Shown here piece after piece: positions 23,960-31,716 of a DNA stretch of 64,000 nucleotides. The position numbers were made by a program, and so were the translations under genes. The stretch is from Actinomycetota bacterium (GTDB lineage: Bacteria; Actinomycetota; Acidimicrobiia; Acidimicrobiales; Ilumatobacteraceae). Under the pieces are notes generated by a model, which saw only the letters and a program-made list of their open reading frames with translations, was not told the origin of the DNA and made no database searches. The DNA is taken from positions 1 through 64,000 of the forward strand of contig CAUJET010000113.1 in assembly GCA_963169665.1 (NCBI GenBank). Direction: 5' to 3'. Numbering within the stretch: position 1 is the first letter of the stretch; every line of letters begins with the position of its first letter.

Positions 23960-25101
23960 GCATCGACTTCAACGCCAACGCGGACATCATCGGTCGCGCC
24001 GAGATCAACGACATCGAGGCCATCCTCGCGATCCCCGGCACCGACCCGTACGAGGTCGAACACGTCGTCAAGGACAACGCCGACGCGATCTTCACGTGGG
24101 ACTACTCGCTCACCCGTCCCGCGCTGCGCAAGCTGTACGAGAAGGCCAAGACCGGCCAGTGGAACGGCACCACCGACCTGCCCTGGAACACCGAGGTCGA
24201 CGTCGAGCGCGTGGTCGCCGCCGACCAGGCCGTGCTCGGCACCGGCTTCGATCCCAGCGTCTACGACGGCACTGCCGTCGAGAAGTGGGGCGAGAAGGAG
24301 TGGCTCGAGTTCGGCATCGAGAGCCGCAACTGGACCCTCAGCCAGTTCCTCCACGGCGAGCAAGGGGCACTGCTGTGCACCGCCAAGATCGTCGAGACCG
24401 TGCCGTGGTACGACGCCAAGCTGTACGCCGCCACGCAGGTGGTCGACGAGGCCCGCCATGTCGAGGTGTTCGCCCGGTACCTCGAGGAGAAGCTCGGCGG
24501 CGGGTACCACGTCAATGCCCATCTGCGCATGCTGCTCGACGACATCATCAACGACAGCCGGTGGGACATGACCTACCTGGGCATGCAGGTGATGGTCGAG
24601 GGTCTCGCCCTCGCCGCCTTCGGCTTCCTCCACCAGACCACCGGCGAGCCGTTGCTCAAGCAGCTGCTCCGCTACGTGATGAGCGACGAGGCCCGTCACG
24701 TGGCCTTCGGCGTGCTCAGCCTCAAGGAGGTCTACGACGGTATGACCGATGCCGAGATGAAGGACCGCCAGGAGTTCGCGTTCGAGGCCGCCATCCGCAT
24801 GCGCGACCGGTTCATGAGCCAGGAGGTGTGGGAGCGTATGGGCGTCGACGTGAAGTCGATCGCCCCGATGGTGCTCGCCGACCCGACCCGCGGACTGTTC
24901 CAGTCGATGTTGTTCTCGAAGATCGTGCCGAACTGCAAGAAGCTCGGCCTGCTCGACCGCAACGACCAATGGCTGCGTCGCCGCTTCGAGGAGATGAACG
25001 TGATCCAGTTCGAGGACTGGGCCGACACCGGCGAGGAGTACACCGCTTTCGCGTTGGACGGGGCGCTCGGCGAGACGCCCGCGCCCGTCGCGGGCGAGTA
25101 G
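23956..25101 (+). CDS. diiron ferritin-like/ribonucleotide-reductase-like oxygenase
   Basis: The 381-residue helical protein carries the two-histidine, four-carboxylate diiron signature. FLHGEQGALLCTAKIVE supplies an early glutamate, then VVDEARHVEVFARY, a third helix with VEGLALAAFGFLH, and YVMSDEARHVAFGV. The two DEARH boxes are the iron ligand pairs. Proteins of this type include N-oxygenases, fatty-acid desaturase-like and aldehyde-deformylating enzymes; the exact activity is unknown. It overlaps the uncorrected TetR frame by 4 bases. The TetR gene upstream suggests substrate-induced expression. Confidence 0.85.
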   Translation: MSIDFNANADIIGRAEINDIEAILAIPGTDPYEVEHVVKDNADAIFTWDYSLTRPALRKLYEKAKTGQWNGTTDLPWNTEVDVERVVAADQAVLGTGFDPSVYDGTAVEKWGEKEWLEFGIESRNWTLSQFLHGEQGALLCTAKIVETVPWYDAKLYAATQVVDEARHVEVFARYLEEKLGGGYHVNAHLRMLLDDIINDSRWDMTYLGMQVMVEGLALAAFGFLHQTTGEPLLKQLLRYVMSDEARHVAFGVLSLKEVYDGMTDAEMKDRQEFAFEAAIRMRDRFMSQEVWERMGVDVKSIAPMVLADPTRGLFQSMLFSKIVPNCKKLGLLDRNDQWLRRRFEEMNVIQFEDWADTGEEYTAFALDGALGETPAPVAGE

Positions 25102-25117
25102 CGGCGAGGAGCGAGGG

Positions 25118-25555
25118 CTACGCCTCGGCGTCGTCGGGCTCGGGCACCACCACCACCGGGATCGGTGAGCGGTGGACGATCTCGTAGGTGATGCTGCCGA
25201 GCAGGGCGCCACGCATGGGTCCCTGGCCGCCGTGGCCGACGACGATCGCGTCGGCACCGCGTGCCTGGGCGACGCTGATCAGGCTCTCCACCGGGCGATC
25301 CCGGACGAGCTCCACCTCCACCGCCAGATCGGGGTAGGCGGTGGCCAGCTCGGCCTTGACCGCACCGGTGATCTCGGTACCCACCGCCTCGATCTCGTCC
25401 TCGAGTGCGCCCCCGCGCGGGCCCATCGGGCTCGCCTCGTACCCGAACACCAGCACCAAGCTGCCGCCCGTCGCCGAGGCGACGCGAGCGGCGAATCGCG
25501 CCGCTTCGTCGCCGCCGCTGTCGCCACCGACGCCGACCACCAGTTGCACGGCCAT
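25118..25555 (-). CDS. universal stress protein UspA family
   Basis: The single-domain Usp protein has 145 residues. The N-terminal strand LVVGVGGDSGGDEAA and the C-terminal ATP-binding motif VGHGGQGPMRGALLGSI (the G-2x-G-9x-G(S/T) pattern) are present, so it probably binds ATP. It lies directly after the APC permease with a one-base gap, a common pairing in which the Usp protein is thought to modulate the transporter. Regulation by its neighbour is inferred, not visible. Confidence 0.93.
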   Translation of the reverse strand: MAVQLVVGVGGDSGGDEAARFAARVASATGGSLVLVFGYEASPMGPRGGALEDEIEAVGTEITGAVKAELATAYPDLAVEVELVRDRPVESLISVAQARGADAIVVGHGGQGPMRGALLGSITYEIVHRSPIPVVVVPEPDDAEA

Positions 25556-25556
25556 G

Positions 25557-27131
25557 TCAGGCTCCCTTCCCGCGACGATCGGTCGCGGTGTACGTGCCGA
25601 GCGGCGCAGCGAGCGTGTCGGCGGAGTTGGGGTCCTTCACGAGGTCGGCCGGGTCGGGCCGATAGGTGAAGAACTTCGGGTACGTGAACGAGCACCAGAG
25701 CATCAACGGCACGCCGACGACGAGGAGCAGGGTGCCGATGACGAGCACGGTGCCGACGCCGAAGAGCAACCCGTATCCGTAGTCCTCGGTGCGAGCGTCC
25801 CACACGGTCTTGCAGAAGACGTAGATCAACACCGAACCGCCGAAGCCGGGCAGCACGCCGATCAGCACGAAGTTCTTCGCGCTCTTCAGCAGGAAGCGTC
25901 GGTAGTACACGATGCACGAGATGCCGGACAGGCCGTAGTACACGGCGATCGCCATGCCGACGGCGGCGATCGAGGCGCTGTAGGCGTCGGTGTCGGTGTT
26001 GTTGCTGATCACGACGAGCAGCAGGTACCAGACGATCGACCCGATGCCGAACAGCCAGGTGCTGAAATCGGGCGTCAGCCGCTTGCGGTCGATCTGGGCG
26101 AGCTTCGGCGGGGCAGCACCGTGGGAGCCCATCGACAACATCGTGCGGGTGGCCGGCAGGATCGTCGTCTGGCACGATGCCGCTGCCGAGGTGAGGATCG
26201 AGATGACGAGCAGCTTGACCATCCAGTCGGGCAACGCCACCTTGCCGAGTTCGTACAGCGCCTCGTCGGCTTTCGCAGTGACGAAGTCCGGGCCGAGCAG
26301 CGACACCGCGCCGTAGGTGACGATCAAGTAGATCGCGAGCAGGATCAGCGTGCTGAGCACCGCTGCGCGGCCGGGCGTCGTGGCCGAGTCCTTCGCCTCT
26401 TCGTTCACCGAGACGCACGTGTCCCAGCCCCAGTAGATGAACACGGCGACGACGAGGCCGGCGATGATCGCACTCGAGCTGACGCCCGACGGCGACAGCC
26501 ACGACAGGCTCGGCTTCACCGAGCTGTAGGTGACGTCGTCGACGGTGCGGGTGATGCCGTCGCCGAACGACTTCGACAGGGCGATGACGGCGAACACGGC
26601 GAGCACGATGAGCTCGGTGCCGAGCAGCAGCACCTGCGACCGGGCGGACAGTTCGATGCCCTTCCAGCAGATCCACGTCATCGCGATGATGAACAGGATG
26701 CCGATGAAGGTGGTGAGCCAGATGTTGTCGGCCGCACCCTCGTCGAAGAGCAGCACGAGGTACTGGCCGCTGATGCCGGCGAGGTTCGGCATGATCACCA
26801 GGTCGGCGACGATGCAGCCCCAGCCGGCGATCCATCCCGCCTTCGGGCCGAACGCTCGGACACCCCAGGTGAAGTTGGTGCCGCAGTCGGGGTCGGCCTT
26901 GTTGAGGTAGTAGAAGCTGGCCGCGATACATGCCATCGGCACGAATGCGAACAGCATGATGAACGGCGCCTTCGCACCGACCTCGCCGGTCACGAAGCCG
27001 ACACTCGCGGCGAGGCTGTAGCCCGGCGCCGTCGAGGCGACACCGATCACGATCACGGCGACGAGGCCGAGCGATCCGCCTTTCAAGCCCTTGTCGGCCA
27101 TCGCCGGCCGGTCGTTCTCGATGACGCTCAT
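25557..27131 (-). CDS. APC superfamily amino acid permease
   Basis: A 524-residue transporter with about twelve membrane helices. The first helix carries GVASTAPGYSLAASVGFV, containing the unwound glycine-rich segment that binds the substrate backbone in APC carriers. Long hydrophilic loops are few, and the C-terminal about 30 residues are polar. It is first in an operon with a UspA gene. ATG 27131 lacks its own well-placed ribosome-binding site; the GGAGG belongs instead to a six-codon upstream frame that overlaps it as ATGA. Substrate (amino acid or polyamine) is unknown. Confidence 0.92.
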   Translation of the reverse strand: MSVIENDRPAMADKGLKGGSLGLVAVIVIGVASTAPGYSLAASVGFVTGEVGAKAPFIMLFAFVPMACIAASFYYLNKADPDCGTNFTWGVRAFGPKAGWIAGWGCIVADLVIMPNLAGISGQYLVLLFDEGAADNIWLTTFIGILFIIAMTWICWKGIELSARSQVLLLGTELIVLAVFAVIALSKSFGDGITRTVDDVTYSSVKPSLSWLSPSGVSSSAIIAGLVVAVFIYWGWDTCVSVNEEAKDSATTPGRAAVLSTLILLAIYLIVTYGAVSLLGPDFVTAKADEALYELGKVALPDWMVKLLVISILTSAAASCQTTILPATRTMLSMGSHGAAPPKLAQIDRKRLTPDFSTWLFGIGSIVWYLLLVVISNNTDTDAYSASIAAVGMAIAVYYGLSGISCIVYYRRFLLKSAKNFVLIGVLPGFGGSVLIYVFCKTVWDARTEDYGYGLLFGVGTVLVIGTLLLVVGVPLMLWCSFTYPKFFTYRPDPADLVKDPNSADTLAAPLGTYTATDRRGKGA

Positions 27132-27145
27132 GCGAGCACCTTCAT
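27128..27145 (-). CDS. possible leader mini-ORF coupled to the APC permease
   Basis: On the minus strand GGGAGGAA is followed after 7 bases by ATG and the frame MKVLA-stop, whose TGA overlaps the permease ATG as ATGA. The only strong ribosome-binding site in the leader is correctly spaced for this mini-ORF and 21 bases from the permease start. Translation of the permease may therefore depend on termination at this frame. Confidence 0.4.
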   Translation of the reverse strand: MKVLA

Positions 27146-27308
27146 GACGGTTCCTCCCACCCGAACGGGTGAGAGCCGTCCCGGGTGGCGGAAGTGTGGC
27201 ACATCCGGAACGGGTCCCTGAACGGCCGTCGGCGCCGGACCAACGGTGCCAGTCCGACCCGCGGTTGGAGCAACCGATCCGGAAGCCGAACGGGCTCGAC
27301 GCGATCAC

Positions 27309-27314
27309 TACAGT
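27309..27314 (+). promoter_or_regulatory. -10 element before the winged-helix-like gene
   Basis: TACAGT ends 10 bases before ATG 27325, so the transcript would have little or no leader. No ribosome-binding site is seen. Confidence 0.45.
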
Positions 27315-27324
27315 CGCGCGCGCT

Positions 27325-27945
27325 ATGTCACTGCACTCCGATCCCTTCTTCCGCACCTTCCACGCCCTGCGCATCAAGGGCTTCGCGAAGGCCGAGGTCG
27401 TCGCCGAGGTGGCCGACCTGCCGTTGTCGATCGTGGAGGTGCATCTCGCCGACCTCCTGGCCCGCGAGTGGGCGATGTTCCGCGAGGCACGCCAGTTGTG
27501 GCAGCTCACGCCCGTCGGCCGGGAGGAGCACAAGACGGCCCTGGTCGCCGATGTCGGTCACCTGCACATCGCCGAGAAGCTGCACGCCTCGTACGAGGTG
27601 TTCCTGGGGATCAACGAGCGCTTCAAGGCGCTGTGCGGCGACTGGCAGTTGAAGGACGGCGCGCCCAACGATCACGCCGACGCCGCCTACGACGCGGAGG
27701 TCATCGGCCGTCTCGTCGCCCTGAACGACGAGGCGATCCCGGTCGTGGCTGCGATGGCGGTCCAGCTCGAGCGCCTCCACGCGTACGGCCCGCGACTGGC
27801 ATCGACGTGCCAGCGTGTGGTCGCCGGTGAAACGAATATGTTCACCGGCGTCATGTGCGGCAGCTACCACGATGTGTGGATGGAACTGCACGAAGACCTC
27901 ATCCTCACCCAGGGCATCGACCGCTCGGCCGAAGGGTCGTTCTGA
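27325..27945 (+). CDS. winged-helix-like protein of unknown function
   Basis: This 206-residue protein starts at ATG 27325. Residues about 5-70 look like a winged helix (LRIKGFAKAEVVAEVADLP as helix-turn-helix, then a wing ending LTPVGREEHK). The rest is all-helical, with EKLHASYEVFLGINERFKALCGDWQ and a C-terminal helical bundle like those of ligand-sensing MarR/PadR relatives. No signal or membrane segment is present. Its TGA overlaps the dapA ATG by one base, so it is co-translated with dapA, perhaps as a local regulator. The family is not identified. Confidence 0.7.
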   Translation: MSLHSDPFFRTFHALRIKGFAKAEVVAEVADLPLSIVEVHLADLLAREWAMFREARQLWQLTPVGREEHKTALVADVGHLHIAEKLHASYEVFLGINERFKALCGDWQLKDGAPNDHADAAYDAEVIGRLVALNDEAIPVVAAMAVQLERLHAYGPRLASTCQRVVAGETNMFTGVMCGSYHDVWMELHEDLILTQGIDRSAEGSF

Positions 27946-28856
27946 TGGCGAGGTTCGGCCGTGTCCTCACGGCGATGGTCACCCCCTTCGACGCGGAGGG
28001 TCGCCTCGACCTCGACGTCGCCCGCACGCTGGCTCGCTACCTGCAGGACCACGGCAACGACGGCATCGTCGTCGCCGGCACCACGGGCGAGGCGCCCGTG
28101 CTCACCGACGACGAGCGGTTGGCGCTGTTCGCCGCGGTCATCGAAGCGGTCAGCATCCCCGTGATCGCCGGTACGGGCACCAACGACACGGCGCACTCGG
28201 TGCACCTCACCTCGGAGGCCCAGGCGCTCGGCGCGGCCGGCGTGCTCGCCGTGTGCCCGTACTACAACCGGCCGTCGCAGGCGGGCATCGCCGCCCACAT
28301 CCGCGCGATGGCGGCGGCGACCACGCTGCCGGTGATGGTGTACGACATCCCGGTGCGCACCGGGCGCAAGATCAACACGGCCACGCTGCTGTCGCTGTTC
28401 GAGACCCCGAACATCGTCGCGTTGAAGGACGCCGCCGGGAACCCAGGCGAGACGGCATCCCTGATCAGCTCCGCTCCGGAGCACGTCGAGGTGTACAGCG
28501 GCGACGACGGCATGACCCTGCCCCTGTTGGCCTCGGGCGCCGTCGGCGTGGTGGGCGTCGCCACCCACTGGACCGGTCCCGACCATCAGGAGATGTTCGA
28601 TCTGTGGGAGAAGGGCGACCTCGTCGGTGCCCGCCTCGTCAACAGTCGGATGCTCGAGAGCTTCGCGTTCGAGACAGGGGACGACGCCCCGAACCCGATC
28701 CCGACCAAGGCGATGATGCGCCATCTCGGCATCCCGGTGGGTCAGGCGAGGCTCCCGATGGGCGACGCCCCGGCATTCGTGGAGGAGCGAGCACCTCTCG
28801 TGGCGGCGAATCTGCAACGCTGGCGGGATGCGTTCCCCCACCGTCCTGACCGCTGA
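27945..28856 (+). CDS. dapA: 4-hydroxy-tetrahydrodipicolinate synthase
   Basis: DapA condenses pyruvate with aspartate semialdehyde, the first committed step of the diaminopimelate/lysine pathway. The 303-residue TIM-barrel has the Schiff-base Lys161 in IVALKDAAGN, Tyr133 in MVYDIPVRTG, Tyr107 in CPYYNRPSQ and the GTTGEAP loop, all at the canonical spacing. ATG 27945 overlaps the previous stop. The gene is followed within 40 bases by RNase J, an arrangement common in actinobacteria (dapA-rnj). Confidence 0.97.
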   Translation: MARFGRVLTAMVTPFDAEGRLDLDVARTLARYLQDHGNDGIVVAGTTGEAPVLTDDERLALFAAVIEAVSIPVIAGTGTNDTAHSVHLTSEAQALGAAGVLAVCPYYNRPSQAGIAAHIRAMAAATTLPVMVYDIPVRTGRKINTATLLSLFETPNIVALKDAAGNPGETASLISSAPEHVEVYSGDDGMTLPLLASGAVGVVGVATHWTGPDHQEMFDLWEKGDLVGARLVNSRMLESFAFETGDDAPNPIPTKAMMRHLGIPVGQARLPMGDAPAFVEERAPLVAANLQRWRDAFPHRPDR

Positions 28857-28892
28857 CCTGTCCTCACCGACGCCCGACCCGCGCGTGACGCT

Positions 28893-30554
28893 GTGAGCGC
28901 CCCCGTCCGCATCGCCTTCCTGGGCGGTCTCGGTGAGATCGGCCGCAACTGCATGGCGATCGAGCACGACGATCGCATCCTGCTCATCGACTGCGGTCTC
29001 ATGTTCCCCGATGCCGACATGCACGGCATCGACCTCGTCCTGCCCGACTTCACCTACCTGCGCGAGAACGCCGCTCGTATCGAGGGGTGCGTCGTCACCC
29101 ACGGGCACGAGGACCACGTGGGCGCCCTGCAGTACCTGCTGCGCGACCTGAGCTTCCCGATCTTCGGCTCCGCCGTGGCGCTCGGGCTGGCGCGCAACCG
29201 CATCGAGGAGGCAGGCCTGCTCGGCCGGACCGAGCTCGTCGCGGTGCGCGACGGCGAACGTCGCCGCATCGGCCCGTTCGACGTGGAGTTCATCCCCGTC
29301 ACCCACTCGGTGCCCCATGCGCACGCGATCGCCCTGCACACCCCGCAGGGGATCATCCTCCACACGGGCGACTTCAAGCTCGACCTCACCCCGGTCGACG
29401 GTCGCCGCACCGACCTCGGTCGCATCGGCTCGCTCGCCTCGAACGAGGGCATCCGTCTGCTCCTGGCCGACTCCACCAACGCCGAGGAGCACGGGCACGC
29501 GCCGAGCGAGTCGAGCGTCGGTGGCGTGCTGCGGCAGCTGTTCATGGAGCAGCCCGATCGCCGGATCATCACGGCCAGCTTCGCCAGCCACCTCCACCGG
29601 ATCCAGCAGATCATGGACGCCGCGGTGGCGACCGGTCGCGTCGTGGCCACGCTCGGGCTGAGCATGAAGAAGAACGTGCGGATGGGACGCGACCTCGGGA
29701 TCATCAAGATCCCCGACGCGTCGCTCGTCGACATCGACGACATCGACTCCTACCCGCCGGGCAAGGTGTGCATCGTCTCCACCGGTTCCCAGGGTGAGCC
29801 CATGTCGGCCCTCGCGCTGCTCGCCCGCGGCGAGAGCAAGTTCGTGAAGGTCGGCGAGCACGACACCGTGATCCTGTCGAGCCACGCGATCCCCGGCAAC
29901 GAGGGCAACGTGAACCGGGTGATCGACGGGCTCCTGCGCGCCGGGTGCGAGGTCGTGCACAGCGGTGTCGCGGACGTGCACGCCACCGGCCATGCGCAGG
30001 CGGACGAGCTGAAGACCTACCTGTCGATCACCAACCCCGAGTGGTACGTGCCGATCCACGGCGAGTACCGCCACATGGTGGCCAACGCCAAGCTCGGCAT
30101 GTTGATGGGCGTCGCCCGCGACCACGTGCTGCTCTGCGAGGACGGCGACGTGCTGCAGCTCGACGACGAGGGCCTGGCCAACGCCGGTCGCATCCCGGCC
30201 GGCTACCTGTACGTCGACGGCATCATCGGCGACGTCGGACAGGGCGTGCTCCGCGACCGCCGGCTCCTCGCCGAAGAGGGTGTCGTGGTCGTCGTGGTCA
30301 CCGTCGACATGGAGACGCGCAAGGTCCTCACCGGACCCGAGATCATCACGCGTGGCTGGGTGTACGCGCCCGAGGCCGAGGACCTGCTCGACGAGGCGTG
30401 CGACACCGTCGCCCTCGCTGTCGAGAAGTCGCTCGCCAGTGGCGTGCGCGATGTCGAGAGCCTCGAACGCGACGTGCGTCGCGCCGCCGGGAAGTTCGTC
30501 AGCGACCGCACCAAGCGTCGTCCGATGATCGTGCCCGTCGTGATGGAGACCTGA
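28893..30554 (+). CDS. rnj: ribonuclease J
   Basis: RNase J has 5'-3' exonuclease and endonuclease activity in rRNA maturation and mRNA decay. The 553-residue protein has the beta-lactamase core with the zinc motif HGHEDH at residues 70-75 and later ligands in LHTGDFKLD. The beta-CASP domain follows, with STNAEEHGHAPSE and SSHAIPGNE, then HSGVADVHATGHA and the C-terminal dimerisation domain. The start is GTG 28893. It sits between dapA and a lipoprotein gene, both within a few bases, suggesting one transcript. Confidence 0.97.
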   Translation: MSAPVRIAFLGGLGEIGRNCMAIEHDDRILLIDCGLMFPDADMHGIDLVLPDFTYLRENAARIEGCVVTHGHEDHVGALQYLLRDLSFPIFGSAVALGLARNRIEEAGLLGRTELVAVRDGERRRIGPFDVEFIPVTHSVPHAHAIALHTPQGIILHTGDFKLDLTPVDGRRTDLGRIGSLASNEGIRLLLADSTNAEEHGHAPSESSVGGVLRQLFMEQPDRRIITASFASHLHRIQQIMDAAVATGRVVATLGLSMKKNVRMGRDLGIIKIPDASLVDIDDIDSYPPGKVCIVSTGSQGEPMSALALLARGESKFVKVGEHDTVILSSHAIPGNEGNVNRVIDGLLRAGCEVVHSGVADVHATGHAQADELKTYLSITNPEWYVPIHGEYRHMVANAKLGMLMGVARDHVLLCEDGDVLQLDDEGLANAGRIPAGYLYVDGIIGDVGQGVLRDRRLLAEEGVVVVVVTVDMETRKVLTGPEIITRGWVYAPEAEDLLDEACDTVALAVEKSLASGVRDVESLERDVRRAAGKFVSDRTKRRPMIVPVVMET

Positions 30555-31120
30555 TGTCGCCCGCGACGAGCGCGGTGCGCGCCGGCCTCGTGGTCGCCGT
30601 CGCGTGTGCGGCCGTGCTCCCGGGGTGCAGCGACGATGGTGAGTCAGGGCCGGAGACCACCTTCTCGCTCGGTCCCGCGGCGTGCGCCGTCGCCGACGAC
30701 CCCGTGCTGATGGTCGACGAGATCGACGCCGCCGTCGCGGCGGTCGAGGCCGAGTTGGGTGGGGAGCAGGTCTACTTCGAGATCAACGCCACACCGCTGC
30801 TCGTCAACCTGTTCGTCGCCGATCCGGTGGCGAAGACGGTCACCCCGTACGTGTACGTGGGTGGCGAGCTGTCGGCCGAGGACCCGCTGCCCGTGGAATC
30901 GGGGTCGGCGTTCCCGGCCTCGGCGTTGGCGATCGACCCGCAGCGCGTGTTGTCGTGCATCACCGACCAGCTGCCCGACAGCGGCCTCGACGTGTTCTTC
31001 GTGGAGGCCAACGCCGACGGTGCGGTGCGGTACACGGTGCTGACCACCAACGCCCAGGGTGGCCAGCTCACGATCGAGATCACCGGCGCGGGCCTCGTGC
31101 TCGCGGTCGACGCGATCTGA
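30554..31120 (+). CDS. small exported lipoprotein, unknown function
   Basis: This 188-residue protein has a lipobox VLPGC at about residues 21-25 and a short linker. The mature domain of about 150 residues begins with LMVDEIDAAVAAVEAELGG and contains few cysteines (two, in AACAV and LSCIT). Secondary structure looks alpha-beta, somewhat like the LppX/LprG or PknH-sensor style of actinobacterial lipoproteins, but this is not strong. ATG overlaps the rnj stop as ATGA, so it is translationally coupled to rnj. That is an odd partner for an exported protein. Confidence 0.7.
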   Translation: MSPATSAVRAGLVVAVACAAVLPGCSDDGESGPETTFSLGPAACAVADDPVLMVDEIDAAVAAVEAELGGEQVYFEINATPLLVNLFVADPVAKTVTPYVYVGGELSAEDPLPVESGSAFPASALAIDPQRVLSCITDQLPDSGLDVFFVEANADGAVRYTVLTTNAQGGQLTIEITGAGLVLAVDAI

Positions 31121-31140
31121 ACCCGGTGACGATCCGGCCG

Positions 31141-31190
31141 GTTGCGGCCGGTTGCGGCCGGGTCGAGCAGGTCGGAGCAGGTCAGAGCAG
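31141..31190. repeat. two adjacent short tandem repeats
   Basis: GTTGCGGCCG is repeated at 31141 and 31151, and GTCGAGCAG, GTCGGAGCAG, GTCAGAGCAG follow from 31162. The second set reaches into the stop region of the minus-strand gene at 31182. It lies between convergent genes. Confidence 0.65.
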
Positions 31191-31598
31191 GCGAGGGGCC
31201 GGCTCGAGCGCGAAGTCGAGCTCGCCCCAGGGCACCACGATCGGCTCCAGGCCGTCGTCGAAGCAGAGCAGCACCTCGACCTCGTCGTCGACCGGCGCAG
31301 TGGCCTCCGGAACCGCGATCACGACGGCGAGTTCCCCGCTCGAGATGTAGCCGGCGAGGCGCGCCGCCGAGCGCTGGACGTCGCGGAGCAGTTCCCAGTA
31401 CTCGTCGTTCGACGGATGACGGAACGTGGCGACGGTCGACGTCGGGTCGACGCACAGCACGCGCCGAGCGAGGGCGCGCAACATCGTCCAGTCGGTGGCG
31501 GTCACCGTGAGGAGGTGCGCGGCTCGCTGATGCACGGCCGACATGATGCGGGACGGTCGGAACGCCTCCCAGTGCCGGACGTCCCTTCCTCGGCTCAT
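31182..31598 (-). CDS. hypothetical protein
   Basis: This 138-residue protein is convergent with the lipoprotein gene. It has a basic N-terminus, a helical region around residues 20-50 (AAHLLTVTATDWTMLRALARRVLC), and an acidic C-terminal half with VDDEVEVLLCFDD. There is no signal peptide or membrane helix. ATG at 31544 is an alternative start. Codon use and position look genuine, but no family was recognised. Confidence 0.5.
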   Translation of the reverse strand: MSRGRDVRHWEAFRPSRIMSAVHQRAAHLLTVTATDWTMLRALARRVLCVDPTSTVATFRHPSNDEYWELLRDVQRSAARLAGYISSGELAVVIAVPEATAPVDDEVEVLLCFDDGLEPIVVPWGELDFALEPAPRLL

Positions 31599-31703
31599 GC
31601 AAACGCGTCAGTACCCCTGGTGAGGTTCACCCTCCCTCGCCGCCACCCGTCACCCCTGGGGGCCGTGGGCGGGGGGTGCACCGACCGTCGCGCGCCCCAT
31701 TGG

Positions 31704-31709
31704 TAGGTT
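31704..31709 (+). promoter_or_regulatory. -10 element of leaderless ftsK promoter
   Basis: TAGGTT ends 7 bases before ATG 31717, and CCGACC at 31681-31686 lies 17 bases further up as a weak -35. Confidence 0.55.
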
Positions 31710-31716
31710 GGCGCCG

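Noticed and set aside
25557..27533. Longer APC permease start upstream of 27131
   Set aside because: The extra residues are low complexity and overlap the oppositely oriented winged-helix-like gene; ATG 27131 fits the family.
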